Of a stretch of DNA of 64,000 nt, positions 1 to 8,242 are shown piece after piece. Each line of letters opens with the position of its first letter. The stretch's first letter is position 1. The DNA is taken from positions 57,099 to 121,098 of the forward strand of contig NZ_JAQSDC010000039.1 of assembly GCF_029945705.1 (NCBI RefSeq), in the 5' to 3' direction. Under the pieces are notes generated by a model. The model was not told where the DNA came from. It saw only the letters and a program-made list of their open reading frames with translations, and did no database searches. The DNA is from Methylotenera sp. (lineage in GTDB: Bacteria > Pseudomonadota > Gammaproteobacteria > Burkholderiales > Methylophilaceae). Position numbers and translations under genes: made by a program.

Positions 1-145
1 TTGGCTGCTCGCTACCGCCTTCAAAATCTGGGCGATTGTTGATAATAGTTTTGAAACCTAAACCCGCGATTTCGCCAATATCATCCATATGAATTTGGCT
101 GGTAAAGCTAAAATCTTTATTTAACTGATTAATTATTAATGTCAT
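1..145 (-). CDS. DUF442/TIGR01244-type sulfur-metabolism protein (partial, 3' part outside window)
   Basis: Only the first 48 codons are present; the gene runs off the left edge. The translation starts MTLIINQLNKDFSFTSQIHM and continues with DDIGEIAGLGFKTIINNRPD. The 'GFKTIINNRPD' segment is the N-terminal signature of the DUF442 phosphatase/rhodanese-like domain (TIGR01244), found fused or next to Blh persulfide dioxygenases. The ATG overlaps the stop of the upstream ArsR-type regulator by 4 bp (ATGA), so the two are co-transcribed. The full domain content cannot be seen. A role in sulfide/persulfide metabolism is inferred from the domain and neighbours. Confidence 0.7.
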   Translation of the reverse strand, partial: MTLIINQLNKDFSFTSQIHMDDIGEIAGLGFKTIINNRPDFEGGSEQP

Positions 146-468
146 TTTTGTTTTCCTGATTGCATGCAAATTTCTTGGTAAAGCACTTTCATAATGGCTA
201 ATGCGGAAGAGCTCGAAATCATGTAATAAATATTTTTTCCTTCGCGACGAGTGCTGACCAAGTCCGCACCTCTAAGCACTGTGAGTTGCTGAGATAAGGT
301 TGGCTGTTTAATCTGCAGAAGCTCCTCTAACTCGCCTACTGACTTTTCACCCTGTGATAACTGGCAAAGCAACATTAAACGATCACTATTACCCATCGTT
401 TTCAACAACATGGTCGCTTTATCTGCTGAGGCTCTTAATTCGTCAAAATTTAACTCTTCTGTGTGCAT
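142..468 (-). CDS. bigR: ArsR-family repressor, BigR/SqrR (persulfide-sensing) type
   Basis: A 108-residue winged-helix ArsR/SmtB-type DNA-binding protein, with the recognition helix around 'QIKQPTLSQQLTVLRGADLV' and the wing 'STRREGKNIYYMI'. It lacks the metal-site ELCVCDL motif. It has Cys35 in 'LMLLCQLSQGEKSVGEL' and Cys101 in 'YQEICMQSG'. The 66-residue spacing is that of the redox pair of SqrR/BigR, which forms a tetrasulfide bridge on sensing persulfide. It is divergent from the persulfide dioxygenase gene and overlaps the DUF442 gene, as expected for a local repressor of both. Persulfide sensing is inferred from the cysteines and context. Confidence 0.85.
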   Translation of the reverse strand: MHTEELNFDELRASADKATMLLKTMGNSDRLMLLCQLSQGEKSVGELEELLQIKQPTLSQQLTVLRGADLVSTRREGKNIYYMISSSSALAIMKVLYQEICMQSGKQK

Positions 469-492
469 TTTTTAATACATAAAAATATAATA

Positions 493-506
493 TATATAAT
501 TATATA
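493..506. promoter_or_regulatory. AT-only palindrome, candidate operator of the ArsR-type repressor
   Basis: TATATAATTATATA is a perfect 14-bp palindrome midway in the 90-bp divergent region between the repressor and the dioxygenase gene. ArsR-family repressors bind imperfect dyads in such positions, and BigR operators are AT-rich. In AT-rich DNA a short palindrome can arise by chance, so the call is moderate. Confidence 0.45.
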
Positions 507-558
507 ATGTTGTTATACAATACAGCAAGTGCTTATTAATGTAATTAAAGGAGATATC

Positions 559-1254
559 ATGTTTAAGCAATTTTATGATCAAACTTCATCAACCCTCACC
601 TATTTACTCACTGATTCAGATAGTAAAAAGGCCGTATTAATTGACCCAGTTACTGAAAATATTGAACAGTATCTATATGTGATTAAAGCAAATCAATTTG
701 AGCTGCTGTATTCGCTAGAAACACATGTACATGCCGATCACATTACGGCTGGGGGTAGACTCAAAAACATCACCAATGCAAAAACTGCTGTAAGTAAAGA
801 CTGTGGTGCAGATACTGCCGACATTCAGCTTAAAGATAATGATGTCATTTCTTTTGGTAATGAAACAATTAAAGTCATTGCCACACCTGGGCATACGGCT
901 GGCAGCGTTAGTTTTTTGTGGAAAGATCGCTTGTTTACTGGAGACAGCTTAATGATCAATGGTTGCGGTAGAACAGACTTCCAAAGTGGTGACGCAGGTC
1001 AACTTTATGAATGCATAACTACGAGATTATTCACTTTGCCTGATGAAACATTGGTTTTTCCAGGCCATGACTATAATGGCAGAAGAGTCAGTTCGATTGC
1101 ACAAGAGAAACTCACAAATCAGCGTTTAGCTAACAAAACTAAGGACGAATTCATTAGCATCATGAATCACTTAAACCTACCGAAACCTCACTTAATGGAC
1201 ATTGCTGTCCCTGCAAACCGCAAATGCGGCGTGCCTGAGCCGCAGCAAGGATAA
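559..1254 (+). CDS. Persulfide dioxygenase-like metallo-beta-lactamase-fold hydrolase (ETHE1/Blh type)
   Basis: A 231-residue MBL-fold protein. Metal-site motifs appear in order: 'ETHVHADHITAG' (HxHxDH), 'TPGHTAGSV', 'FTGDSLMINGCGRTDFQ' and 'VFPGHDYNGR'. The GCGRTDFQ segment is typical of ETHE1/Blh persulfide dioxygenases, which oxidise glutathione persulfide to sulfite with a mononuclear iron. I start at the ATG preceded by AAAGGAG at 547-553; an in-frame ATG at 529 would add ten residues that do not look like family sequence. It lies divergent from a BigR-type repressor and 6 bp before the YeeE-like transporter genes. Together these suggest a sulfide detoxification/oxidation operon. Confidence 0.9.
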   Translation: MFKQFYDQTSSTLTYLLTDSDSKKAVLIDPVTENIEQYLYVIKANQFELLYSLETHVHADHITAGGRLKNITNAKTAVSKDCGADTADIQLKDNDVISFGNETIKVIATPGHTAGSVSFLWKDRLFTGDSLMINGCGRTDFQSGDAGQLYECITTRLFTLPDETLVFPGHDYNGRRVSSIAQEKLTNQRLANKTKDEFISIMNHLNLPKPHLMDIAVPANRKCGVPEPQQG

Positions 1255-1260
1255 TTTATA

Positions 1261-1692
1261 ATGAGCGACCTAACCTTTATTTCACCGCTAGTTGGTGGAT
1301 TATTAATCGGACTTTCTGCGGCAATACTCATTCTTACTAGTGGGAAAATTGCTGGCATCAGTGGAATTGTTGGTGCCTTAATGCAAGTTAAAAACACGCC
1401 AAAAGATCATTATCTATGGAGGATTTTATTTATAGCTGGCTTGCTTTCGTCTAGTTATGTTTATAAGTTTTTTGCACCATTACCCACTTCTGAAATCTCA
1501 GCCTCAAATTCAACTCTAATTATTGCAGGTCTTCTGGTTGGATTTGGAACAAGAATGAGCTCAGGCTGTACCAGCGGTCACGGCATTTGCGGACTTAGTA
1601 GATTATCAGTTCGCTCTTTAGTCGCAACCATCAGTTTCATGGTGACTGGTGTAATCATTTGTTACTTACTACTTCACTGGACAAAATTTTGA
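1261..1692 (+). CDS. YeeE/YedE (DUF395) sulfur transporter half, N-terminal part
   Basis: A hydrophobic protein of 143 residues with about four membrane segments. It carries the YeeE/YedE signature 'RMSSGCTSGHGICGLSRLS', whose Cys residues line the thiosulfate path in YeeE. Many bacteria split this transporter into two small halves (PmpA/PmpB type) encoded in tandem next to persulfide dioxygenase and BigR genes, and that is the arrangement here. The gene begins 6 bp after the dioxygenase stop. The exact substrate (thiosulfate or another sulfur species) is not shown by the sequence. Confidence 0.87.
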   Translation: MSDLTFISPLVGGLLIGLSAAILILTSGKIAGISGIVGALMQVKNTPKDHYLWRILFIAGLLSSSYVYKFFAPLPTSEISASNSTLIIAGLLVGFGTRMSSGCTSGHGICGLSRLSVRSLVATISFMVTGVIICYLLLHWTKF

Positions 1693-2117
1693 AAAACATT
1701 CTCACACTCTTAGCTGGGCTTATATTTGGCATAGGCTTGATACTTTCTGGGATGACAAACCCTGCAAACATCATTAGTTTTTTAGATGTCACTGGCAAAT
1801 GGAATCCAAATTTAGCTTTTGTGATGATAGGCGCTATATTGATTGGTTTTTTTGCTTTTAGGCGTGCTGAAAATAAGCCTTTAACTGTTTTTAATGAGGC
1901 AATTCACTTGCCTGGCAAAACACACATCACAAAAGAGCTCATTATTGGTAGTGTATTATTTGGAGCTGGCTGGGGCTTAGCTGGGTTTTGCCCAGGGCCA
2001 GCAATTGTTGCATTTGGCGCAGGGTTAAAAGAAGCGTGGATATTTGTCGCAGCAATGCTTATTGGTATGATTTTGCACGACCAGATATATTTGAAATTAG
2101 CGCAGTTAAAACATTAA
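1689..2117 (+). CDS. YeeE/YedE (DUF395) sulfur transporter half, C-terminal part
   Basis: The second half-transporter, 142 residues, with 'FGIGLILSGMTNPANIISFLD' near the N terminus and the family Cys motif 'GAGWGLAGFCPGPAIVAFG' in the C-terminal half. The likely start is TTG at 1689, which overlaps the previous stop as TTGA (translational coupling). A TTG at 1659 in the same frame would give 152 residues but overlaps the upstream gene by 34 bp. It presumably pairs with the preceding half to form one sulfur-species channel. It is the last gene of the sulfide-response operon and converges on the DUF4010 gene. Confidence 0.82.
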   Translation: MKNILTLLAGLIFGIGLILSGMTNPANIISFLDVTGKWNPNLAFVMIGAILIGFFAFRRAENKPLTVFNEAIHLPGKTHITKELIIGSVLFGAGWGLAGFCPGPAIVAFGAGLKEAWIFVAAMLIGMILHDQIYLKLAQLKH

Positions 2118-2135
2118 ACATAATGAGCTTTAAAC

Positions 2136-3383
2136 TCAGAATAACCACCAACCTAGCCACGTTGCTGCAACTTGTATGATTAATCCAGGCACCACTTGAA
2201 GTGCAAATGCCTTGCCACCACCCGCGATGGATGCGACTATTTTGGATAAAGTATTGACTGAAAAAGCAACGAGTATAGGAATGACAGCATTGGCTGCACT
2301 TAGGTTACCAGCAGCGGCCAAGGAAGCAACAGAAATTGTTGAAGCATGCACGTCTGCCAGCCCTGCGACTGCCGATGCAACGACGAGCCCCGCTTGACCA
2401 AACCATGCCTTCAGCGCCGCGGAAGCAATCAATACAACTGCAATGACCGCAGCCAAGATGAGTGCAGTTTTAACACTAAAGGATCGGGTTGGCTTGGTCA
2501 TTTCTGCGCCATGGTGATGGAATGAACTTAGCGTGACTAACAAGCCATAAACTGCTATCGAAACACCGCTAAAAATCAGTGGTACAGCTAAAGCTTGTAA
2601 TGTTGGCCTATGAATTGCGGCAAGCAATAGAGTTAACTGCAAAACAGTAGAAAGGCAGGACAATAAAGCGCCTGATACCGCCGAACCCATTAAAGCTGGT
2701 ATTTCTTTAGCGCGCTCACCCATTGCTCCTATCGTCGCAATGCTAGAAATAAAACCAGAAACCAAACCCACTATTGGCAAGCCTATACGCCCACCAAGCA
2801 AGCGTAATCCAAGGTGACCCAGCGCACTAATAAACATCACTAATATTACAATTAACCAAAGATTTCTCGGATTGATTGCATTAAATGGCCCAATAAGTTC
2901 ATTTGGCACTAATGGCAACACAATCAGCGTAGCTGCCGCAAGTATTAAAAAATCATTCAACTCATCTTTAGTCACAGTTCCGCGAACAAAACCATGAATA
3001 GGCTCTTTTGCAGCTAGTAGTATGGATGCTGTTACCGCAAGGCTAGCAGCTAAAGACGGGGCAGTAAGCGCTAACCCACCTAGGATCAACGTAAAAATTA
3101 GTGTGATCTCTGTCGTTAATCCGGGGTGCTTATTGACTCTCACCGCATAGGAAATGGCAGCAAAAACAGTGACACTGACGACTGCGACAACTAACAGCCA
3201 AAAACTAATGATTGTACTTACCGCGCCAAGCAAGGAGGCAATAGTAAAAGTACGTATTCCCGCTAACGACCTATCAGGATCGACACCTTTACTACGTTCA
3301 CGCTCGGTACCCACTAAAAGCCCTATACCTAAAGACACGGCCAAGTTCAGCCAAAGTGAGTTATTAATTAAAATGTGTTCCAT
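2136..3383 (-). CDS. MgtC/SapB plus DUF4010 multi-pass membrane protein
   Basis: A 415-residue very hydrophobic protein. The N-terminal part 'NLAVSLGIGLLVGTERERS' followed by 'AGIRTFTIASLLGAV' is the MgtC/SapB-type signature. The rest matches the DUF4010 permease-like domain, with repeated Gly/Ala-rich helices and 'VSGFISSIATIGAMGERAK'. The function of this combination is unknown; MgtC domains are linked to Mg-stress physiology. I start at the ATG; a TTG directly before it would add one residue. Only a weak ribosome binding site is visible. The gene is convergent with the sulfur-transport genes and 9 bp downstream of radC on the same strand, so it may be read through from radC. Confidence 0.8.
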   Translation of the reverse strand: MEHILINNSLWLNLAVSLGIGLLVGTERERSKGVDPDRSLAGIRTFTIASLLGAVSTIISFWLLVVAVVSVTVFAAISYAVRVNKHPGLTTEITLIFTLILGGLALTAPSLAASLAVTASILLAAKEPIHGFVRGTVTKDELNDFLILAAATLIVLPLVPNELIGPFNAINPRNLWLIVILVMFISALGHLGLRLLGGRIGLPIVGLVSGFISSIATIGAMGERAKEIPALMGSAVSGALLSCLSTVLQLTLLLAAIHRPTLQALAVPLIFSGVSIAVYGLLVTLSSFHHHGAEMTKPTRSFSVKTALILAAVIAVVLIASAALKAWFGQAGLVVASAVAGLADVHASTISVASLAAAGNLSAANAVIPILVAFSVNTLSKIVASIAGGGKAFALQVVPGLIIQVAATWLGWWLF

Positions 3384-3392
3384 CAACCTAGT

Positions 3393-4067
3393 TTACAACA
3401 ACCCGCGTTCAACGAATGAAAGCGTAGTATTGCCAGCAACAATAAAATGATCTAATACCCTTACATCCACTAGCGACAAGGCTTCTTTTAATTGCTTTGT
3501 GATTAACTCATCAGCCTGGCTTTGCTGAGCAATGCCAGAGGGATGATTATGCGCAAAAATCACGCTGGCAGCATTATGGTGCAATGCGCGTTTAACGACT
3601 TCTCTCGGGTATACACTAGTTTGCGTGAGTGTGCCGCTGAACATTTCTTCAGTCGTCACTACTCTATTTTGTGCATCTAAAAACAAGACAAAAAATACTT
3701 CACGCGTCAGATTGCCTAATTTCAAACAAAGGTAATCACGCACTTGCTTGGGTGAACTGAGTATATCTTTCACTTGCATTTGCTCGTTTAGGGCGCGGCG
3801 GCTCATTTCAAAAATGGCTTGTAATTGCACATATTTACTAGTGCCTATGCCGTGTACTTGCGTTAATTCACTCACTTGTGCAGCAAAAATGCCGTTTAAG
3901 CTGCCAAACTGCGTGAGCAAATCGCGTGCTAAGTCTACCGCACTTTTACCCGTTACCCCCACACGTAAAAAAATGGCGAGCAGTTCAGCATCAGAAAGCG
4001 CTTCTACGCCAAGCTCTAATAGCTTTTCACGTGGACGCTCGCTTGCAGGCCAATCGGTAATTGCCAT
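3393..4067 (-). CDS. radC: RadC family JAB1/MPN-domain protein
   Basis: A 224-residue RadC. It has an N-terminal helix-hairpin-helix-like part ('[20 protein letters not shown]', '[16 protein letters not shown]') and a C-terminal JAB/MPN domain with the metal motif '[17 protein letters not shown]' (HxHPSGxxxxSxxD). The name comes from an old DNA-repair assignment that was withdrawn; the actual role is not settled. AAGGAG sits 6 bp before the ATG. In many proteobacteria radC lies next to coaBC, dut and rpmB-rpmG; here two accessory genes separate it from coaBC. Confidence 0.95.
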   Translation of the reverse strand: MAITDWPASERPREKLLELGVEALSDAELLAIFLRVGVTGKSAVDLARDLLTQFGSLNGIFAAQVSELTQVHGIGTSKYVQLQAIFEMSRRALNEQMQVKDILSSPKQVRDYLCLKLGNLTREVFFVLFLDAQNRVVTTEEMFSGTLTQTSVYPREVVKRALHHNAASVIFAHNHPSGIAQQSQADELITKQLKEALSLVDVRVLDHFIVAGNTTLSFVERGLL

Positions 4068-4080
4068 ATTTACTCCTTCA

Positions 4081-4845
4081 TCATTTCAGCCAACCAATTT
4101 CACGAGCGGTTTTTGCACCAATTAACGTCTGCTTCAAGCTTTTAGGAATTTCAGCTTTATTTTCGCTAATTGGCGTTCGCCCACCCATCAACTCAGCCAA
4201 GTCTTGCGGATAAAGTGGTGACTTATCGGGCTCGGCAAAGCCATCTGGGTAGACAGGCATAGAAGTCGCCAAATCGTACTTATCGTTAGCATTAAGCGTG
4301 TGCAGTAACTCATGCGACAAAATCACCAAGTTCTGCTTTGAGTAGGCACTATCACCAAACAAATTCACGCGACCAATTCTGCCTTTATTAAGCGCGGTTG
4401 AGTGACTTAAACGTGGGTGAGTAACTGGATCGTAATACAGTAAATACAACCGAATCGCAGGTTTAACATTAACTTTAGGGCTATGACGCCATGCGAAATA
4501 TCTAAATTTTAAACTCCAAACAATCGTGCCTAAAACACTTCCATCCTTAGGCGGTGCTGGTGGAATATCCGTCACTTGTGCCCCTAATTGCACTTCTATT
4601 GGTCGACGTAAACCCAAATGATACGGCTCCGCTTCAATTGCAAAGTATTCTGCTACTGGCTCAAAATCCTCACGCGTTAAGGTACGTAAGTAATCACTCA
4701 CTTTGGCGTTATTATCGACATTGACTGGATAGAGCGCAACATAGAAATTATCTTTCCATGCTAAATCAGCTTTATCCAACCAAGTATTTTGTACAACGGT
4801 CGCTAAAATCAATAATAAAATAATGATTCTAATTTTCTTCCACAT
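4081..4845 (-). CDS. Membrane-anchored putative zinc metallopeptidase (HELLH motif), uncharacterised
   Basis: I do not recognise a named family. The 254-residue protein begins with a single hydrophobic segment (residues 5-18, '[14 protein letters not shown]'), which suggests a membrane anchor with the body in the periplasm. Residues 178-182 read HELLH in '[18 protein letters not shown]', a classical gluzincin/metzincin-like HExxH zinc site; nearby acidic residues could supply the third ligand. The rest has no low complexity or repeats. I start at the ATG at 4845; a TTG two codons upstream is possible. It lies 45 bp downstream of the exported dikinase-like gene on the same strand, so the two may be co-transcribed. 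Confidence 0.7.
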   Translation of the reverse strand: MWKKIRIIILLLILATVVQNTWLDKADLAWKDNFYVALYPVNVDNNAKVSDYLRTLTREDFEPVAEYFAIEAEPYHLGLRRPIEVQLGAQVTDIPPAPPKDGSVLGTIVWSLKFRYFAWRHSPKVNVKPAIRLYLLYYDPVTHPRLSHSTALNKGRIGRVNLFGDSAYSKQNLVILSHELLHTLNANDKYDLATSMPVYPDGFAEPDKSPLYPQDLAELMGGRTPISENKAEIPKSLKQTLIGAKTAREIGWLK

Positions 4846-4890
4846 ACCCAATGACTTTCATTTTCTTGAATAATTTTTTGACAATTGATT

Positions 4891-6999
4891 TTAGTACTTA
4901 TTAGTCACATATGGTCTGGCTTGGACTATCCAAAAAACATCTTGGCCGCTTTGGGTTTCTAGCACCCACTCAATATCTAACACATCCGTTTGATTAAAAA
5001 TCTCAGCAACATGCTGCGCAGCTTGACCCAACATTTTGGCACGCTTCTCTGTCAAAATCGCCGTACCTTTTGTAACGGGTCTCTCCATCATGCCGCCTTT
5101 GGGATTAGCCACTAACATGGTCGACTCATCCGAGCGGCTAATCACGCGCGTGCCATTATTGCTGGTATCAAACAAAATCTGCTCAGCAATCTTTTGCCCT
5201 TCAACTACGCGCATACCCAAACCCCATTTGGCGTTAATGGTATAAGTAGTCGTTTGATGTCCCCAAATATCTGTGGTCAATAACACACCTGCCGCTGCGG
5301 CATTGACGGCAGATTGTATCAACACAGCTGGATAAACTTGTTCATGCGGAATACCAAAGTGTGTACGTTCTTCAACTGCACGTAAATTCCAAACCGACGC
5401 CCATACCTGCTTAATTGCAGCTTCCAAGGCTTTTTTATCTTTTACGTTAGGCACCGTGTCATAAAGCCCAGCGCCGTTAAAACCTTTTAAATCTTCTGCA
5501 TTAGTAGAGCTGCGCACAAACACACCTCTGCCACCTAGCTGTTTTTGCCACTGTGTTTGAATTTTATTAAAGCTGCTCAGAGCTAGCGGCGCATTTGTAA
5601 TCGAAAAACGAATATCTTCTAAGTGTTTTTTACGCCAATTCGCATCTTGTTTAAATTTTGGGTCGTTTAAAACATTCACTATCAATTGATCGATATGATG
5701 TAGCTTGATATGCGCAAGGTAATAACTAAAAGGGATGCCAAAGCCATCAGGGATATTCAAATTGTTGTTGGCACGCACCATTTCGCCTAAATTACTGGTT
5801 TTAGCGCCGTATTTATTGGCATCTTCAGCGCTGATTTTATTCAGTGGTAATAATGCTGTCGTCGTTAAATCGGCAGCAGGCATGACAACTGCAGCTTTAG
5901 CGAGCTTGTTATTCTTATGTTGTGTTACCTCAACTTCCGTTGCCAGCCGCATGTGATAACCAGCTTCAGTCACCTCATAAACTACCTGCTTTCCATCAAA
6001 ACCCTTAAACTCATTAGCAGCACTTTTGATAGTCGCGTTAGGAACCCCCCATGCACTTGCACGCAAATTCACATGAGATAACGGTGTAGAAAACTGCGTG
6101 GTAATTACACCTGCTACTGGTGAAATATCAGGATAACTACTTTGCAACAACACAATATCATCCTCATCAAATGTTAAGTTTTCAATTGGTGTCGTTGGCG
6201 GCACGATCACCAAGCGGCCAATCGCACTGCCAGTGTTAAATGCCTGATAGGGTAGCGACTGATAAATTTGGTTGTTATTGATAGTTGGAATATGAAATGA
6301 TTTTAACTGGTTGGCTACGCGCTCTTGCTCAGATGAGTCAGGTCTAAATACCAAGGGCGCAACGGTAAACGTTTGTTGCAAGCGCTTATAAGCCAGCTGA
6401 ATATCCTGCGCTTGAATAGTATCGCCCTCCCAAAATGAGAAAGTCCATAAATCATGGGGCGTTGCATTTGTATCTTGTTTAGATAAGTCTAACTTAGGAT
6501 AGTGAGTTAAATAACCCAAAATAAACTGTGGTTTTTTAGTGCTGTAATTCCGGTTATAAGCTTTCATATTGGCTACGGTACGCGGAATTTTTTTCAAATA
6601 ATCCACCACAAAATCTGCGTGTAGCATAAACACATTACTATCAACAAAGTAAATCTTGTTGGTTTTCAGATCTATCACAAACTTACTAAACTCAGCATCT
6701 CGAAGCGGTTTACTTAGCTGCTTCCAAGTCGCTATATCCCGCACTTCTGCTTGCCACACTCGACCAGAAGGCGCTTCCGTGGGCGGTTTTGTATTTGTGC
6801 AATCTTTACACATAATGCCTGCAACAGGCGTTGACTGAGTTTTTATCTGATTATTGTCAACGGAATCTATTAAAACAGGATTCATACGCCGCGCTTCTGC
6901 CGAAGTGGTGCTAAGCAGCATACTTGCACACAGCATAACCACCCATGTTAAACTTGAACTTGTATCTGAAATTTTCAGCAATTTTATTGTTTTTAGCAT
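4891..6999 (-). CDS. Exported protein with phosphohistidine-swivel domain followed by PEP/pyruvate-dikinase-type ATP-binding domain
   Basis: A 702-residue protein. Residues 1-36 resemble a signal peptide (hydrophobic stretch ending in 'STTSAEA'). Residues 40-280 are an unrecognised N-terminal region with a CKDC pair (64-67). Residues 283-330 look like a PEP-utiliser swivel domain, with 'STPLSHVNLRASAWGVP' placing the candidate phospho-His at 309. Residues 395-698 match the PPDK/PEP-synthase nucleotide-binding domain: 'YGAKTSNLGEM', 'NIPDGFGIP', 'FVRSSTNAEDLKGFNGAG' and 'DIEWVLE' before 'IVQARP'. His domain before ATP domain is the glucan/water dikinase order, not the PpsA order. The substrate is unknown. 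The start is the ATG; a TTG two codons upstream is also in frame. Export of an ATP-dependent enzyme would be odd. Confidence 0.75.
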   Translation of the reverse strand: MLKTIKLLKISDTSSSLTWVVMLCASMLLSTTSAEARRMNPVLIDSVDNNQIKTQSTPVAGIMCKDCTNTKPPTEAPSGRVWQAEVRDIATWKQLSKPLRDAEFSKFVIDLKTNKIYFVDSNVFMLHADFVVDYLKKIPRTVANMKAYNRNYSTKKPQFILGYLTHYPKLDLSKQDTNATPHDLWTFSFWEGDTIQAQDIQLAYKRLQQTFTVAPLVFRPDSSEQERVANQLKSFHIPTINNNQIYQSLPYQAFNTGSAIGRLVIVPPTTPIENLTFDEDDIVLLQSSYPDISPVAGVITTQFSTPLSHVNLRASAWGVPNATIKSAANEFKGFDGKQVVYEVTEAGYHMRLATEVEVTQHKNNKLAKAAVVMPAADLTTTALLPLNKISAEDANKYGAKTSNLGEMVRANNNLNIPDGFGIPFSYYLAHIKLHHIDQLIVNVLNDPKFKQDANWRKKHLEDIRFSITNAPLALSSFNKIQTQWQKQLGGRGVFVRSSTNAEDLKGFNGAGLYDTVPNVKDKKALEAAIKQVWASVWNLRAVEERTHFGIPHEQVYPAVLIQSAVNAAAAGVLLTTDIWGHQTTTYTINAKWGLGMRVVEGQKIAEQILFDTSNNGTRVISRSDESTMLVANPKGGMMERPVTKGTAILTEKRAKMLGQAAQHVAEIFNQTDVLDIEWVLETQSGQDVFWIVQARPYVTNKY

Positions 7000-7013
7000 A
7001 AGCAAAATCTACC

Positions 7014-8216
7014 ATGACAACGCAGATAAATAAACGAATAGTTTCAACAAAGCTGGTACTAGGCATTACTGGCGGCATCGCGGCATACAAGGCTGCGGAA
7101 CTAGTGCGTCTGCTAGTTAAAGCCAATTACGACGTACAAGTAGTCATGACCGCTGCCGCTTGCCAATTCATTACACCAGTAACTATGCAGGCGCTGTCTG
7201 GCAAACCCGTGTTTATTGACATGTGGGATAGCAGCATTAGCAACGGCATGCCACATATAGAATTAAGTCGTGAGGCAGATGCGATTTTAGTCGCCCCCGC
7301 CAGTGCAGATTTTTTAGCAAAACTAGCGCATGGTCGTGCGGATGACTTACTTTCCACATTATGTTTGGCAAGGGATTGTCCACTATTAGTCGCGCCAGCC
7401 ATGAACAAACAAATGTGGGAAAACCCAGCCACGCAACGCAATATCAATCAGCTGATTGCAGATGACATTAGCATATTAGGCCCTGATAGCGGCGAACAAG
7501 CGTGTGGCGAAGTTGGCTTAGGCAGAATGCTAGAAGCGGAGGCTCTACTAGCGTTAGTAAACACTCACTTTACACCTAAATTATTAGCTGGAAAACGTGT
7601 GCTGATTACCGCTGGTGCCACATTGGAAATGATAGACCCTGTGCGCGGTATCACCAACTTAAGCTCAGGAAAAATGGGCTACGCTATTGCTCAAGCGGCA
7701 GCTGATATGGGCGCAGAAGTAACGTTAGTTAGCGGAATAACTGCGCTCAATAAAATAACAAATGCCACCAACATCAAAGCCGCAAGCGCTCAGGCCATGT
7801 ATGAGGCAGTGATGAACAATGTTATCCATCAGGATATTTTCATCGCAGTAGCCGCCGTAGCTGATTACCGCCCAGTGACGCAACATCACGAAAAAATCAA
7901 AAAAAGCACGTCGCCACTCACACTAGAGCTCACACCGAACAAAGACATATTGGCAGATGTTGCCAGCCTGCCCAACGCGCCATTTTGCGTAGGCTTTGCA
8001 GCAGAAACTGAACACTTACTCGAATACGCCGAAACCAAACGTAAAGCGAAAAAACTACCCTTAATCGTCGCAAATCTAGTTAACGATGCCATGGGAAGCG
8101 AAGAAAACAGCGTCACACTTATTGATCAAAATGGTGCGCACCCAATACAACGCGCCCCTAAAGCCGAAGTGGCCAAACTATTGTTACAGCACATAGCGAA
8201 TATGAGCGGCATTTAA
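7014..8216 (+). CDS. coaBC: Bifunctional phosphopantothenoylcysteine decarboxylase / phosphopantothenate-cysteine ligase
   Basis: A 400-residue Dfp (CoaBC), catalysing two consecutive steps of coenzyme A synthesis. The N-terminal CoaC flavoprotein domain (about 14-190) shows 'LGITGGIAAYKAAELVR', the catalytic-His segment 'GMPHIELSREADAILVAPASA' and the Cys flap 'GEQACGEVGLGRM'. The C-terminal CoaB domain (about 195-398) shows 'VLITAGATLEMIDPVRGITNLSSGKMG' in two overlapping parts, 'AAVADYRP' and 'FCVGFAAET'. The length is normal. The ATG lies only 14 bp from the start of the divergent dikinase-like gene, so each gene's promoter must sit within the other's coding sequence. dut usually follows coaBC directly; here a TonB receptor gene intervenes. 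Confidence 0.97.
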   Translation: MTTQINKRIVSTKLVLGITGGIAAYKAAELVRLLVKANYDVQVVMTAAACQFITPVTMQALSGKPVFIDMWDSSISNGMPHIELSREADAILVAPASADFLAKLAHGRADDLLSTLCLARDCPLLVAPAMNKQMWENPATQRNINQLIADDISILGPDSGEQACGEVGLGRMLEAEALLALVNTHFTPKLLAGKRVLITAGATLEMIDPVRGITNLSSGKMGYAIAQAAADMGAEVTLVSGITALNKITNATNIKAASAQAMYEAVMNNVIHQDIFIAVAAVADYRPVTQHHEKIKKSTSPLTLELTPNKDILADVASLPNAPFCVGFAAETEHLLEYAETKRKAKKLPLIVANLVNDAMGSEENSVTLIDQNGAHPIQRAPKAEVAKLLLQHIANMSGI

Positions 8217-8242
8217 CCCTTGCATTAATCATGGTTTTCTTC

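Noticed and set aside
529..558. Upstream ATG start of the persulfide dioxygenase
   Set aside because: The ATG at 559 has a clear AAAGGAG, and the extra ten residues are not family-like.
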